A DNA stretch of 64,000 nucleotides from Spirosoma endbachense. GTDB lineage: Bacteria; Bacteroidota; Bacteroidia; Cytophagales; Spirosomataceae. The notes under the pieces are model-generated. The model was not told the origin of the DNA and searched no databases. It worked only from the letters and a program-made list of their open reading frames with translations. Every line of letters starts with the position of its first letter. The first letter of the stretch is position 1. The stretch lies in contig NZ_CP045997.1 of NCBI RefSeq assembly GCF_010233585.1, positions 5,964,968 through 6,028,967 of the forward strand. Reading direction: 5' to 3'. Positions 17,749 through 26,607 of the stretch are shown piece by piece. The position numbers were made by a program, and so were the translations under genes.

Positions 17749-18507
17749 TTAGGAGATAAAAGGGGTGCGCAAAGTCTCCCATTGCCGGTTTTCTTCCTGC
17801 CGCCGGGCCTGAATTATCACATCCAGGTAGTCGACATACACCTGGGTCATTTGGTTCAGGTAGAGAAAAGCGCGCGCGTAGAGTTTGGTGGGTTCAATCA
17901 GCTGCAGATCGATGAGCCGAAGAATCAACTCAAACAGACTCGCTTCGCTAATGCTCGCCTGCAAGGCCAGATACACCAATTGACGGCCGCTATAAGTCTT
18001 ATCGAAGAGCACATGCTGCTGGGTTCGATGCGGAAACTGCTCCAGGGATGGACCTGCCAGCTGGACGGCAATCAGACTACCGCCGGGCGAATCCACGCCG
18101 GGCACATCCAGCTGGTCCAGCCGATAGCGACGAGCCAGTCGGGCCAGACAGAGCTCCACCTGCTGGACCAGTGCCTGGTTGGCAGCATCCAGGTGAGCCA
18201 GGAGCCGTTGCTGGTCGGCCAGATGGGCTTCGAGTTGCTCAGCGCGCGCCGTCAGCTGGCTGATCGACTCGTCCTGATCGGTGGATTCGCCCGGCGTGGA
18301 TTCGTCCAGCAATGTCAGCCGGGAAACACCCAGTGCCTGGGCAATTCGCCCCAGCATGGCCAGGGGTAACTGTTCCCCCCGGTTCTCCAGCCGGTGGTAC
18401 TGCGAGCGGTCGATGCCCAGTTGCTGAGCCAGATCGGTCTGGCTGATGCCTTTTTGCTGACGAATCGATTTGATTCGCAGGGAAATGGGGTCGGTTTGGG
18501 TAGCCAT
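17749..18507 (-). CDS. XRE-family transcriptional regulator with coiled coil
   Basis: A 252-residue regulator. Residues 8-62 form a lambda-Cro type helix-turn-helix (GISQTDLAQQLGIDRSQYHR, then LENR). A Gln/Leu-rich coiled coil follows at about 75-120 (ISQLTARAEQLEAHLADQQ), then a 130-residue helical C-terminal domain of unknown type that may bind a ligand or partner. It heads a two-gene operon with the 74-residue gene, and is divergent from the small HTH gene and tyrosine recombinase at 18.7-20.4 kb. It may therefore control element excision; that is inferred from position only. Confidence 0.75.
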   Translation of the reverse strand: MATQTDPISLRIKSIRQQKGISQTDLAQQLGIDRSQYHRLENRGEQLPLAMLGRIAQALGVSRLTLLDESTPGESTDQDESISQLTARAEQLEAHLADQQRLLAHLDAANQALVQQVELCLARLARRYRLDQLDVPGVDSPGGSLIAVQLAGPSLEQFPHRTQQHVLFDKTYSGRQLVYLALQASISEASLFELILRLIDLQLIEPTKLYARAFLYLNQMTQVYVDYLDVIIQARRQEENRQWETLRTPFIS

Positions 18508-18770
18508 GGCGGAATAAAAAGCTGATTACAAAGACAGTAGTACGTTTAATAAATTTAGATAGAGACGCTACTAGGTAGCTTACTAGTCAGAAGTAACTCG
18601 GTTTCTTGTCAAAAGTAAAGGCGCTACGATGACTGAATACGATCAATAGGAGCAGTGGTGATTTCACTACACCTGTGGCAAATTAAGCACATTTGTGTTT
18701 TATTCTGTACTTTTAGCCCCAGAATGATTCAATCGTAGTGTTCCTCAACCAACGTATTAGCCATCCTACT

Positions 18771-19025
18771 ATGCTTAGCTCTGCTCCCGCTACTCCCTTG
18801 GAAGCCGCCCTGTCTCCTCCTTTGCAACGGCTGATCGACCGGTTTGAAACCCAGACCACCCTTTGCTTTAAACCCAGCCGACGCTTCTATCAGCGAACGG
18901 GCATCAACCGGCTTCGCTTCGCCCAGTTTTTGCGCGGTCAGAAACATCCCGATTCCCGGGAGATCAAAACCCTCATTCATTTTTTTAATCAGTTCTTCCC
19001 CGTCAAAGCCGAGGATTTATTGTAG
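18771..19025 (+). CDS. Small HTH-like protein upstream of a recombinase
   Basis: An 84-residue basic protein with a helix-turn-helix-like C-terminal half (FYQRTGINRLRFAQFLRGQK, then HPDSREIKTLIHFF). ATG 18771 is used; a GTG at 18738 in the same frame is possible. It lies 20 bases before the recombinase gene. Small DNA-binding proteins in this position in mobile elements commonly act as excisionase or regulator, which is the likely role here. Confidence in a real gene is good, in the role modest. Confidence 0.6.
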   Translation: MLSSAPATPLEAALSPPLQRLIDRFETQTTLCFKPSRRFYQRTGINRLRFAQFLRGQKHPDSREIKTLIHFFNQFFPVKAEDLL

Positions 19026-19045
19026 TCATAAACCTTCTACACCGG

Positions 19046-20431
19046 ATGCAAGCTATGGACAGACACACCCGAGCCCAGCGAAAAGAATGGCTCATCAAAC
19101 AGGGCACTGGCTTTCGCCAAGTCACCTGCCACATTACCGGCTATGGCCGAAAAGGAAAGTACGGGGAAAAACAGCGGTCGGGAGACCCGGCCCGGCCCGT
19201 AACCATTTACATCCGAGTTGGCTTCAATGGCATGCGATCCGAGGCCCGCTCGACCGGTATCGTGGTGGCCAATAAAGCCGATTTCGATACTCAAAGCCTG
19301 GTCATTGCCGGGGATCCGGTGAACACCGCTCGACTGGCCGCCCTCAAAAACGAAATCGTAAAGGTGTTTAACGAGCGGTTGCTGATGGGCAAATCCCTGA
19401 ATCCACGATTCATTCTGGATATTGCGCTGGGTCTGGCCACTCACCAGGACGAAGAATACTACCTCATGGGTCGAACCAGTAGCGGGCTGCCTGTTCTGAG
19501 CCTCCACAAACCCAAACCCAAAATCCCGACCATCCTGGGGGCCATTACCGACTACAACCGGATCAAAGCCAAGCTGGAAGGCAACGGGCTGGGCGTGCTA
19601 AGTCGCAAACGCTACGAGCAGTACGGCCGCATATTGACCCAATTCGTGACCGAAACCTATGGTAAGAATGCCCTACTGGAGGCGTTGACGCCAGCCGTCG
19701 AGTATGATTTGTTCGCTTACCTGAAGGGCACCAAAAAGTATGTTCACAACTACGCGGTAAAGATTATTCAGTTTTTCAAATCGATGCTGACCTATGCCCA
19801 CGCCCACCGCTGGGTGGATCGCAATGTACTGGCCGCCCTTCGGCTTAGCCGCCATCATAAAGAAGTCAAAACGCTCACCATGGCCGATCTGGAAAAGCTG
19901 GCCAGTCGTGATTTTGTGGAAGTGACCTTAAACCAGGTCCGGGACGTGTTTTTGTTTTGCTGTTACACGGGCCTGGCCTATACGGATGTGGAAAGTCTGG
20001 CCGCTGAGCATATTGTTCGCATTGATGAGATTGACTGCATTTTGAAAGATCGGAATAAATCGGGGGTTCAGTCCTTTGTGCCCCTGTTTCCCGAAGCGAT
20101 TGCCCTGTTAAACCGCTACAAAGACCACCGGGTTTGCCGGTTAAAAGGGGTCCTCTTACCGGTCATCTCCAACACTAAAATGAATAGTGCGCTCAAGATC
20201 ATTGGTAACATCGTCGGCATCCAGGAGACGTTGCACACCCACCTGGCCCGCAAGACCTTTACCATGTTTGCCGAAGAGCGGGGCTTTGGTCTGGATCAAA
20301 TGGCGACCATGCTAGGCCACACGCGAACGACCATGACCGAGCAGCACTATTACAAGCGCCGGCGGGAGCCGGTCCTGAAAGTCTTTAAGGCGATCTATCC
20401 ATCCGGCGAGCTGAAGCGCCTGGCCAGCTGA
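19046..20431 (+). CDS. Tyrosine recombinase, Bacteroidota type, with Ala in place of Arg I
   Basis: A 461-residue phage-integrase-family protein that breaks and rejoins DNA through a covalent Tyr link. Seen: an N-terminal arm-binding region, a SAM-like core-binding domain at ~165-265 (ITDYNRIKAKLEGNG), and a catalytic domain with KDRNKSG (Lys), HLAR (His399, Arg402), LGH (His425) and the nucleophile at Tyr435 or 436 (TEQHYY). In place of the first catalytic Arg, the motif reads CYTGLAYTDV with Ala311. The Bacteroides transposon integrase IntDOT also lacks this Arg, so activity is still likely. The gene follows a small HTH protein and precedes an S24-like gene. It is not next to ssrA, so it may belong to a separate nested element whose ends I did not find. 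Confidence 0.85.
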   Translation: MQAMDRHTRAQRKEWLIKQGTGFRQVTCHITGYGRKGKYGEKQRSGDPARPVTIYIRVGFNGMRSEARSTGIVVANKADFDTQSLVIAGDPVNTARLAALKNEIVKVFNERLLMGKSLNPRFILDIALGLATHQDEEYYLMGRTSSGLPVLSLHKPKPKIPTILGAITDYNRIKAKLEGNGLGVLSRKRYEQYGRILTQFVTETYGKNALLEALTPAVEYDLFAYLKGTKKYVHNYAVKIIQFFKSMLTYAHAHRWVDRNVLAALRLSRHHKEVKTLTMADLEKLASRDFVEVTLNQVRDVFLFCCYTGLAYTDVESLAAEHIVRIDEIDCILKDRNKSGVQSFVPLFPEAIALLNRYKDHRVCRLKGVLLPVISNTKMNSALKIIGNIVGIQETLHTHLARKTFTMFAEERGFGLDQMATMLGHTRTTMTEQHYYKRRREPVLKVFKAIYPSGELKRLAS

Positions 20432-20502
20432 TCAGCCGCTGCCAGCCAAGATCCGATCCATCGCCCCAAGTCCGCTTTTGTTTTTTTTACCTACCGTAGC
20501 CC

Positions 20503-20985
20503 ATGATCGAAAATTCTCCCTCGGCCAAAGTCCAGTTGCTGGACTTTACCGGTTACCACCGCTATCTGATGGCCGGTGCAGGTCAGCTAATCGCCAAGGA
20601 CCTGCCGCTAACCGCCAATTATCAAGTCCTGCAAACGGACTGTATCCTGCTTCGTTTTTCCGGTACTCAAATGATGCCGACGATTCCTGCTGACACCATC
20701 GTTGAAGGGGAGGTGGTGAACCTCCATAGCCTGGACACCTTACCTACGGGCCTCTACGTAGCGCTGCTGGAACAAGAGGGTCATCAGCGAATCGACGGGT
20801 TTATTTACGGCCGCTTAAAGGAGAAACCGGGTCTGGACTCCCTGACGCTGTGGCCCGAGAATCCCCGGTTTGCCAAACAGCTCGTCCCCCTGCGTCATCT
20901 GGCCTTCCTCTTTAGGATTCGTGCCTACCGATTAAGTAAGACAGTCCTAAAGGCTACTTGCGAATCGTCTGCTTCCACTCTATAA
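20503..20985 (+). CDS. S24/LexA-fold protein lacking the catalytic serine
   Basis: A 160-residue protein that resembles the C-terminal domain of LexA/UmuD-type S24 proteins: FSGTQMMPTIPADTIVEGE corresponds to the usual G-(D/E)-S-M-x-P-T-I block. The Ser position is Gln56, and I see no matching catalytic Lys before RLKEKPG. It has no HTH domain. It is probably a non-cleaving S24 fold, used for protein binding or regulation. It lies 71 bases after the recombinase gene in the same direction. It could alternatively be a decaying repressor remnant, although the frame is intact and the codon use is normal. Confidence 0.55.
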   Translation: MIENSPSAKVQLLDFTGYHRYLMAGAGQLIAKDLPLTANYQVLQTDCILLRFSGTQMMPTIPADTIVEGEVVNLHSLDTLPTGLYVALLEQEGHQRIDGFIYGRLKEKPGLDSLTLWPENPRFAKQLVPLRHLAFLFRIRAYRLSKTVLKATCESSASTL

Positions 20986-21374
20986 CGCGAAGGCTGGATT
21001 GGGCGAATTGGAACGGTTTCTATGGATTCGCTTGCAAGCCCTACCCAGCAGGGAATTAATAAGTAGCCTCGCCAACTGCTGTAAAACACAGATACACCTG
21101 GTTCTTGTATCGCTTTTGCTTAGGGCCAGCAGTGGATCTATGGCAACTATTTTTACCATTTATGTCATATTTATTTACTATACACCAACTATATAGTGAT
21201 TTTATATCAAATAAATTTGGGATAAGAATTGCTTTCGCGCAGTAATTAGGACTTTAGATGGCCGATTCGGATAGCTAGGTCGAATACCGAATAGGCATGA
21301 ACCAGACGTTAATCTTGTTTGGTCAGGTCTTCAAAAAAATGAATATGGTGCCCTATTAAACAGACTGGATGAAT

Positions 21375-21415
21375 ATCGTACAGGCCACACGTAAACCAAG
21401 TATGGCCTGTACGAT
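21375..21415. repeat. 13-bp inverted repeat
   Basis: Perfect arms around a 15-base loop. There is no T-run and no gene end close by; it may be a relict terminator or a protein-binding site. Confidence 0.5.
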
Positions 21416-21531
21416 CACAGATGTTATTCACTACCCTCCGTTAACAGGCGGCACTAGCCGGCTTTATTCCACGTAAAAAGTAAGGGTATGGAGACTACAG
21501 ATTTATCCTACCCGCTCTGCAATCGATCGAC

Positions 21532-21562
21532 AAAAAAGCCCGGACCTACTGATCCGGGCTTT
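21532..21562. terminator. Terminator-like hairpin, CCGGGCTT family
   Basis: A-run, AAAGCCCGG, 10-base loop, CCGGGCTTT. The same stem recurs at 9937-9966 and 21909-21940. No gene lies immediately upstream, hence it may serve a transcript I did not identify. Confidence 0.6.
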
Positions 21563-21673
21563 CCGCTTCTATCCACACCATATAGAATATGATTCAGATA
21601 AAGAAAGTCTTTTTGAGGCTCTAATCAAAATTTGGCAGCCTGAAAAGACGCTAACTTCCACTACTTTTACTCT

Positions 21674-21910
21674 ATGGAACTAACGCATGACCTGTTACTA
21701 AACCTGGGCTTCGTTAAATCGCCTGGAGAGAATAACCGCTATCGCTATAAAAGCGTAGTAGGCCATCTGATGGAAGAGTCTGGTCTGTTCTACTTTCGTG
21801 GCTTTGATCCCAAACGAGGTTCGTTGGCGGAGCTTTCTTATCTGCTTCGAATGGTCGACTACCGACAACAGTTCTATTTAGCGCCATTGTCGGTAGTCAG
21901 TCAAAATTAA
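21674..21910 (+). CDS. Small hypothetical protein
   Basis: A 78-residue protein (MELTHDLLLNLGFVKSPGEN...) framed by two nearly identical terminators (21532-21562 and 21909-21940), which makes it look like an autonomous one-gene cassette. It has a helical N-terminus, a beta-like middle (LFYFRGFDPKRG) and a hydrophobic end. No family is recognised. Confidence 0.5.
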   Translation: MELTHDLLLNLGFVKSPGENNRYRYKSVVGHLMEESGLFYFRGFDPKRGSLAELSYLLRMVDYRQQFYLAPLSVVSQN

Positions 21911-21940
21911 AAAAGCCCAGACCAACTGATCCGGGCTTTT
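21909..21940 (+). terminator. Terminator after the 78-residue gene
   Basis: The stem AAAAGCCCAG / CCGGGCTTTT (one G-T pair) starts at the stop codon and is followed by a T-rich tail. Confidence 0.8.
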
Positions 21941-22048
21941 CTCTTTTATTCAAATCATTTTTGGGGTGCTTTGTCAAATAAGTAACGATCAAATGCCTTC
22001 CCGTCTGGGTAGTAGCGGACGAAAACAACATCCATTTTGACTACAGGG

Positions 22049-24130
22049 TTACTGCTTGACAAGCTTTAATTGAGTTAGCCCAGTTTCTGTTAGGATACTC
22101 AGCAGATACAATCCGGTAGCCTGTTGACTTAAATCAAGCGGTTCTTCTTGTAATTTATTTAGTTTAAGCTGCTTTTGGACGATCGTTCTTCCCCTCATAT
22201 CACGAATCAAAACTTGAACCGGTATGGGCTGGATGCGCTGATTGGTTAATCGGATGACAAATGAGCCGGAGCTTGGATTAGGAGAAACCGTTATCGCGAT
22301 ATCGTTTCCAAAATCCTGCTCTTCCAGGGCAGTAATCAAATTTAATGTAAAGGGTAAGGACGTTGCCGAACAACTATCACGATTCATGGCCCGAACGGTA
22401 TAACTACCGCCCTGTGAAGCTGTATAGGTTGCTTGTGTAGCACCGGCAATTGGGTTATTATTCACTAACCATTGCAGGGAAAAATCAGCGGAAACCGATG
22501 TTTGTAAGACGACAGAACTGCCCGCATTAAGGGCAGAATTACTGGCCGCAATGGTAGGCGTCGGGGGAGCATCAATTTTTGTGACAGCAATACCAGCGGA
22601 GGTAATTTTGCAGCTTTTGCTATCGGTCACCTCAACGGTGTATGTCCCTGCTGCCGTTACACTTAACGTATTGCTGGTTGTGCCAACATTTACGGAGTTT
22701 TGTTTCCATTGATAGGTATAAGGGGCTACTCCTCCCGACACACCAGCCGTTAGGGTCGTGCTGGATCCCGAACAAAACCTGGTTTTCCCGGTAACGCCGA
22801 TTTGCATACAGGGTGCTAACTCTGGGGCGAGTTTAACGACCCAGCCATCGGTCCCGCCGTGCTGTCCACTCACCTCATCATCCTTCGAGGTGGTATAACC
22901 TGCTACAATAAAGCCACCGTCCGGCGCCGTTGCTACGGCTTGCCCGATATCGCTGGCCGTCCCGCCTAAACAGCGCTGCCACTGAATGGCCCCTACTGTA
23001 TCGAGCTTGACAACCCATAGATCCGGTATGATAAAGCTGCCATGCCGGGTTGCTTTGACATCGCCATCGTCCGAGGCCGTAAATCCTGTAACGATATAGC
23101 CCGTCTTGGCTACCGTCTGCACGGAATACAATATTTCACGGCTGCTGCCACCGAGTGCCCGTTGCCATTTAAGATTGCCCGCTGAATCTAACTTAACGAC
23201 CCAGCCGTCCTCCCCTACGCCATGCTGACCTTTGACATCCCCATCTTTTGACTCTGTATAGCCTGCCACAATAATCCCCTTGTCAGCGGTTACAGCTACC
23301 GAGTGAGCAGCGTCAATGCCGCTGCCACCGAGTGTCCGTTGCCATTTAATGGCACCTGTTTCATCCAATTTAACAACCCAGGCGTCTGACGAGCCGTGTG
23401 CACCAGTTACATTTCCATCATTGGATGAGGTAGTGCCAGCTACGATATATCCTTTATCGGGAGTTGCCTGAACTGAATAGCCGAATTCGTCATTGCTTCC
23501 TCCCAAGGCTCGTTGCCACTCCATTACCCCTTTATCATTCAGTTTGACAACCCAGATATCAAAATTAACCTGAGTGCCGTGTAAGCCACTGACGTCGCCA
23601 TCGTTGTAATTCGCAGTGCCCACCAGGATGTAGCCACCACCCGGTGTAAGCGCGATTGATGTAGACGCTTCCCCACCTAAACCGCCCAAACAGCGTTGCC
23701 ACTGGATCGCGCCATTTTTATCCAATTTTACGACCCAGCTGTCGGAATTACCGCCATGCAGGCCGACGACATCTCCATCATTCGATGCTGTGCTACCCAG
23801 CAGGACAAACCCTTCATCGGGTGTTGTCAGGATTGAGCCAAGCGACTCTTCCCGGCTCCCTCCCAGGCATTTCTGCCATTGGATGGCACCATTTTTATCC
23901 AGTTTAGTAATCCACAGATCGCTGCGTCCGTGAAAACCACTCACATCGCCATCATTGGAGTTGGTTTCGCTGGCCACAATAAAGCCCCCATCTGTTGTAG
24001 GCTGAATGGCTTCAGCATTATCGCTGTTACTGCCGCCCAGGCAACGCTGCCATTGAGTAAGGGGAGCCTGCGCGTGCAGGAAATAATAAGTGGAACAATA
24101 GAAAAATAGCAGGTAGAGTAACCGGCGCAT
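22049..24130 (-). CDS. Secreted repeat protein with type IX secretion C-terminal tail
   Basis: A 693-residue exported protein. A signal peptide (ends LHAQ) is followed by about seven units of roughly 55-60 residues: a strand pair WVVKLDKNGAIQWQ, a LGGS turn, then GYIVAGTTSSNDGDV and HG. Such SBBP-like repeats probably form a beta-propeller. A PKD/Ig-like region at ~430-600 (PYTYQWKQNSVNVG) and a C-terminal sorting domain follow (TVSPNPSSGSF, then MRGRTI and GLYLL). The tail directs export through the type IX secretion system and attachment to the cell surface, a system limited to Bacteroidota. Binding specificity is unknown. It is divergent from the lipoprotein gene at 24628. Confidence 0.8.
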   Translation of the reverse strand: MRRLLYLLFFYCSTYYFLHAQAPLTQWQRCLGGSNSDNAEAIQPTTDGGFIVASETNSNDGDVSGFHGRSDLWITKLDKNGAIQWQKCLGGSREESLGSILTTPDEGFVLLGSTASNDGDVVGLHGGNSDSWVVKLDKNGAIQWQRCLGGLGGEASTSIALTPGGGYILVGTANYNDGDVSGLHGTQVNFDIWVVKLNDKGVMEWQRALGGSNDEFGYSVQATPDKGYIVAGTTSSNDGNVTGAHGSSDAWVVKLDETGAIKWQRTLGGSGIDAAHSVAVTADKGIIVAGYTESKDGDVKGQHGVGEDGWVVKLDSAGNLKWQRALGGSSREILYSVQTVAKTGYIVTGFTASDDGDVKATRHGSFIIPDLWVVKLDTVGAIQWQRCLGGTASDIGQAVATAPDGGFIVAGYTTSKDDEVSGQHGGTDGWVVKLAPELAPCMQIGVTGKTRFCSGSSTTLTAGVSGGVAPYTYQWKQNSVNVGTTSNTLSVTAAGTYTVEVTDSKSCKITSAGIAVTKIDAPPTPTIAASNSALNAGSSVVLQTSVSADFSLQWLVNNNPIAGATQATYTASQGGSYTVRAMNRDSCSATSLPFTLNLITALEEQDFGNDIAITVSPNPSSGSFVIRLTNQRIQPIPVQVLIRDMRGRTIVQKQLKLNKLQEEPLDLSQQATGLYLLSILTETGLTQLKLVKQ

Positions 24131-24627
24131 AGAGAAGATAAGTTAGTGTGGAAAGTACTGATCGAACCTGATAGCCAGTTGGCAATCGCTCAAGTCCTGA
24201 TGGCAGAAAGTTAGGAAAAAAAGACGAATCCTTACTACATGTATATATAATCCATGTTATGTAGGCTTTGAGTTTGCATTCCGGGTTGCGGCTGACAAGC
24301 AATGCATCACAGGGATCAGGCTTTTAGTTCGTTCGGTAGGTTGACAAGCCAACCGCCCCGACAAAAAAATTGCGGATTCTGTTACCTAGGCTGGTTCAAA
24401 ATGCATAAAGGCAAAGCAACGTCTTGGTGCATCGTTAGTCTTCTATAGTTTTAAAGTACTTATTGACTGGTCGCCGAGACTAATAATTTCGAGTGAAGGC
24501 ATAACAAGTTATTAGTGTGGTTTTATCCCTTAGGGAAATGTTAAAGAATTTAATTAGTCAACCTCTGCGTCCGTTGGCTGTAGAAAATCAGATTTCACAA
24601 CTTTCATTATCAATAATCCATACCAAA
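24131..24627. other. Divergent promoter region
   Basis: About 500 bases between two divergently read surface-protein genes. Both promoters must lie here, but I see no clear TAnnTTTG/TTTG pair. No gene or strong hairpin was seen. Confidence 0.5.
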
Positions 24628-26607
24628 ATGAAAATACTTCTATCAATTCGTCAATATTTTTTGGCACTTAGTATTGTTGCCTTACTCATTCAATGCAAAA
24701 AAGCGGATACGGATACGCCACCCCCTAAAAGCTCTGCTAAGGTAATTTCTGGATTTACCTTTAGTAATATCACTCCAGCGGTAGCCGGTACCATTAACAG
24801 CACGTCCAGAACGATTTCGGCGACTGTTGCCAATGGCACGGACTTGACCAAATTAGTGCCCACGATAACCATATCAGCCAAAGCAACGGTTTCTCCTGCT
24901 TCAGGAGTAGCTACAAATTTCACAAATCCCGTCACTTATACAGTTACAGCCGAAGATGGAACCTCCTCTATGTATACTGTGACCGTCGAATTAGGAGCAG
25001 CTCCCAAAAGCAACATTAAAGAAATAACTAGTTTCGTCTTCAATGGATTGAATCCAGTTGTAACGGCTAAAATAGAGCCTACGTCCAGGGCAATCTCCGC
25101 TACCGTTAGTAATGGTACGGACGTAACAAAGTTAGTACCTACCATTACCCTATCTGATAAAGCAAAAATTTCCCCTGCTTCTGGGGTGGTGCAAAACTTC
25201 ACCAATCCAGTAACTTATACGGTAACTGCTGAAGATAACAGTACTCAATCGTTTACAGTGAGTGTTGCGGTGATGGCTGCAGGACCTGTATCGATAGACA
25301 AACAAATCACGGGCTTTACGTTTGAATCGCTCGATCCAGTGGTGTCAGCAACGATTAACCAGGCTACCGCTATAATAGAGGCTGTTGTTCCAAGTTTTGT
25401 TTCTATAACAGCGCTTGCGCCGACTATTACCCTGTCGCCCAATGCCGTCGTCTTTCCTGCATCCAAAAGTTTTCAAAACTTCACAAATCCAGTAATTTAT
25501 ACTGTAACGGCTGCGAATGGTAGTACACAACGCTATGAAGTTCGAGTAACCAAAAAAGTTGCAGTAGCTTCGGTTCTTCAGGAAGCGATAGCCGGGGGGG
25601 ATCGTAGCTTTTTTATAAAATCAGATAACAGCCTTTGGGTAGCAGGGTATGTAGGTGCTTCAGGTAACGAGAATCAATTGTACAATTATCGGCAGGTACC
25701 TGAACGAATAATGGACGATATCAAATCCGTCTCGTCCGGCTACAGACATACCTTTTTCATTAAAACCGATAACAGCCTGTGGGCCGTAGGCGATAATAAT
25801 AAGGGACAGCTAGGTGACGGTGCGTCAAACTTGGGTACTATAAGAAGTACCATGTATAAAATAATGAATGATGTGAAAGCAGTATCGTTGGGTTGGTCTC
25901 ATAGTCTAATTATCAAAATGGATAATAGTTTATGGGTAACCGGTTCCAACGATTATGGGGAATTAGGGGACGGCTCTACGTACGCTAGTCGATCTACGCC
26001 AATTAAAATTATGGACGATGTTCAGGCGGTGGCTGCTGGAACTAATTTCAGCCTTGTTCTAAAAACAGACAATACATTGTGGGCTATGGGTGATAACCGT
26101 AAACTACAGTTAGGTAGTGATAAACTACCTGCCAAAGTAACAAAACCAGTCCAGGTCGCGACGAACGTTAAAGCGATTGCCGCTGGCTTCAGCCATACCC
26201 TTGTTTTAAAAGCGGATAATACGCTTTGGGCGGCAGGCGATAATGGCTCTGGACAGTTGATTAGTGGAATTGTCAAAGATGGCCCTTTCAACCTATTTCA
26301 AGTTATGGCGGACGTTAAGGCAGTTACGGCTGGCTATTATCAGGCCATAGCTTTAAAAACTGACAATAGTCTTTGGGCAGCTGGCAGTTTAGGGAGCTAT
26401 GTAAAAGAATTAAATACCACAGTAAGCGATTACATTCCTGTCAAAGTGACTACTGGCGTTAAATCCATTTCGACTGGTAGTAGTCATACACTGCTTATAA
26501 AAACAGACAACAGCGTCTGGGGCATAGGTAGTGATGAATTTGGTCAGTTAGGTAATAATCATGTAGGGGGATATTATCAAACTCCTGAACGCGTTCAGCT
26601 ACCTTAA
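24628..26607 (+). CDS. Lipoprotein with three DUF5018-like domains and an RCC1 repeat propeller
   Basis: A 659-residue lipoprotein. The ATG at 24628 (MKILLSIRQYF) is chosen because it gives a proper signal peptide with lipobox LIQC; an upstream start at 24517 would not. Then come three ~80-residue beta domains of the type ISGFTF...VSPASGV...FTNPVTYTVTAEDG (close to DUF5018), and about seven RCC1-type blades (KTDNSLWAVGDNNKGQLGDG). RCC1 propellers bind proteins or ligands; in Bacteroidota such lipoproteins sit on the outer membrane. It has no catalytic site, and a role in adhesion or recognition is inferred. The near-identical repeats (LVPTITLS, NFTNPVTYTV) point to internal duplication. Confidence 0.75.
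   Translation: MKILLSIRQYFLALSIVALLIQCKKADTDTPPPKSSAKVISGFTFSNITPAVAGTINSTSRTISATVANGTDLTKLVPTITISAKATVSPASGVATNFTNPVTYTVTAEDGTSSMYTVTVELGAAPKSNIKEITSFVFNGLNPVVTAKIEPTSRAISATVSNGTDVTKLVPTITLSDKAKISPASGVVQNFTNPVTYTVTAEDNSTQSFTVSVAVMAAGPVSIDKQITGFTFESLDPVVSATINQATAIIEAVVPSFVSITALAPTITLSPNAVVFPASKSFQNFTNPVIYTVTAANGSTQRYEVRVTKKVAVASVLQEAIAGGDRSFFIKSDNSLWVAGYVGASGNENQLYNYRQVPERIMDDIKSVSSGYRHTFFIKTDNSLWAVGDNNKGQLGDGASNLGTIRSTMYKIMNDVKAVSLGWSHSLIIKMDNSLWVTGSNDYGELGDGSTYASRSTPIKIMDDVQAVAAGTNFSLVLKTDNTLWAMGDNRKLQLGSDKLPAKVTKPVQVATNVKAIAAGFSHTLVLKADNTLWAAGDNGSGQLISGIVKDGPFNLFQVMADVKAVTAGYYQAIALKTDNSLWAAGSLGSYVKELNTTVSDYIPVKVTTGVKSISTGSSHTLLIKTDNSVWGIGSDEFGQLGNNHVGGYYQTPERVQLP

Larger units (their letters stand above)
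20986..21673. other. 0.7-kb gene-free region with hairpins
   Basis: AT-rich, no convincing gene. It has an inverted repeat with 13-bp arms (ATCGTACAGGCCA 21375-21387, TGGCCTGTACGAT 21403-21415) and a terminator at 21532-21562. A 65-codon frame at 20999 is not supported by anything else. Confidence 0.5.

Noticed and set aside
20999..21196. 65-codon frame after the S24-like gene
   Set aside because: No recognisable feature and the second half is low-complexity; weaker than chance support.
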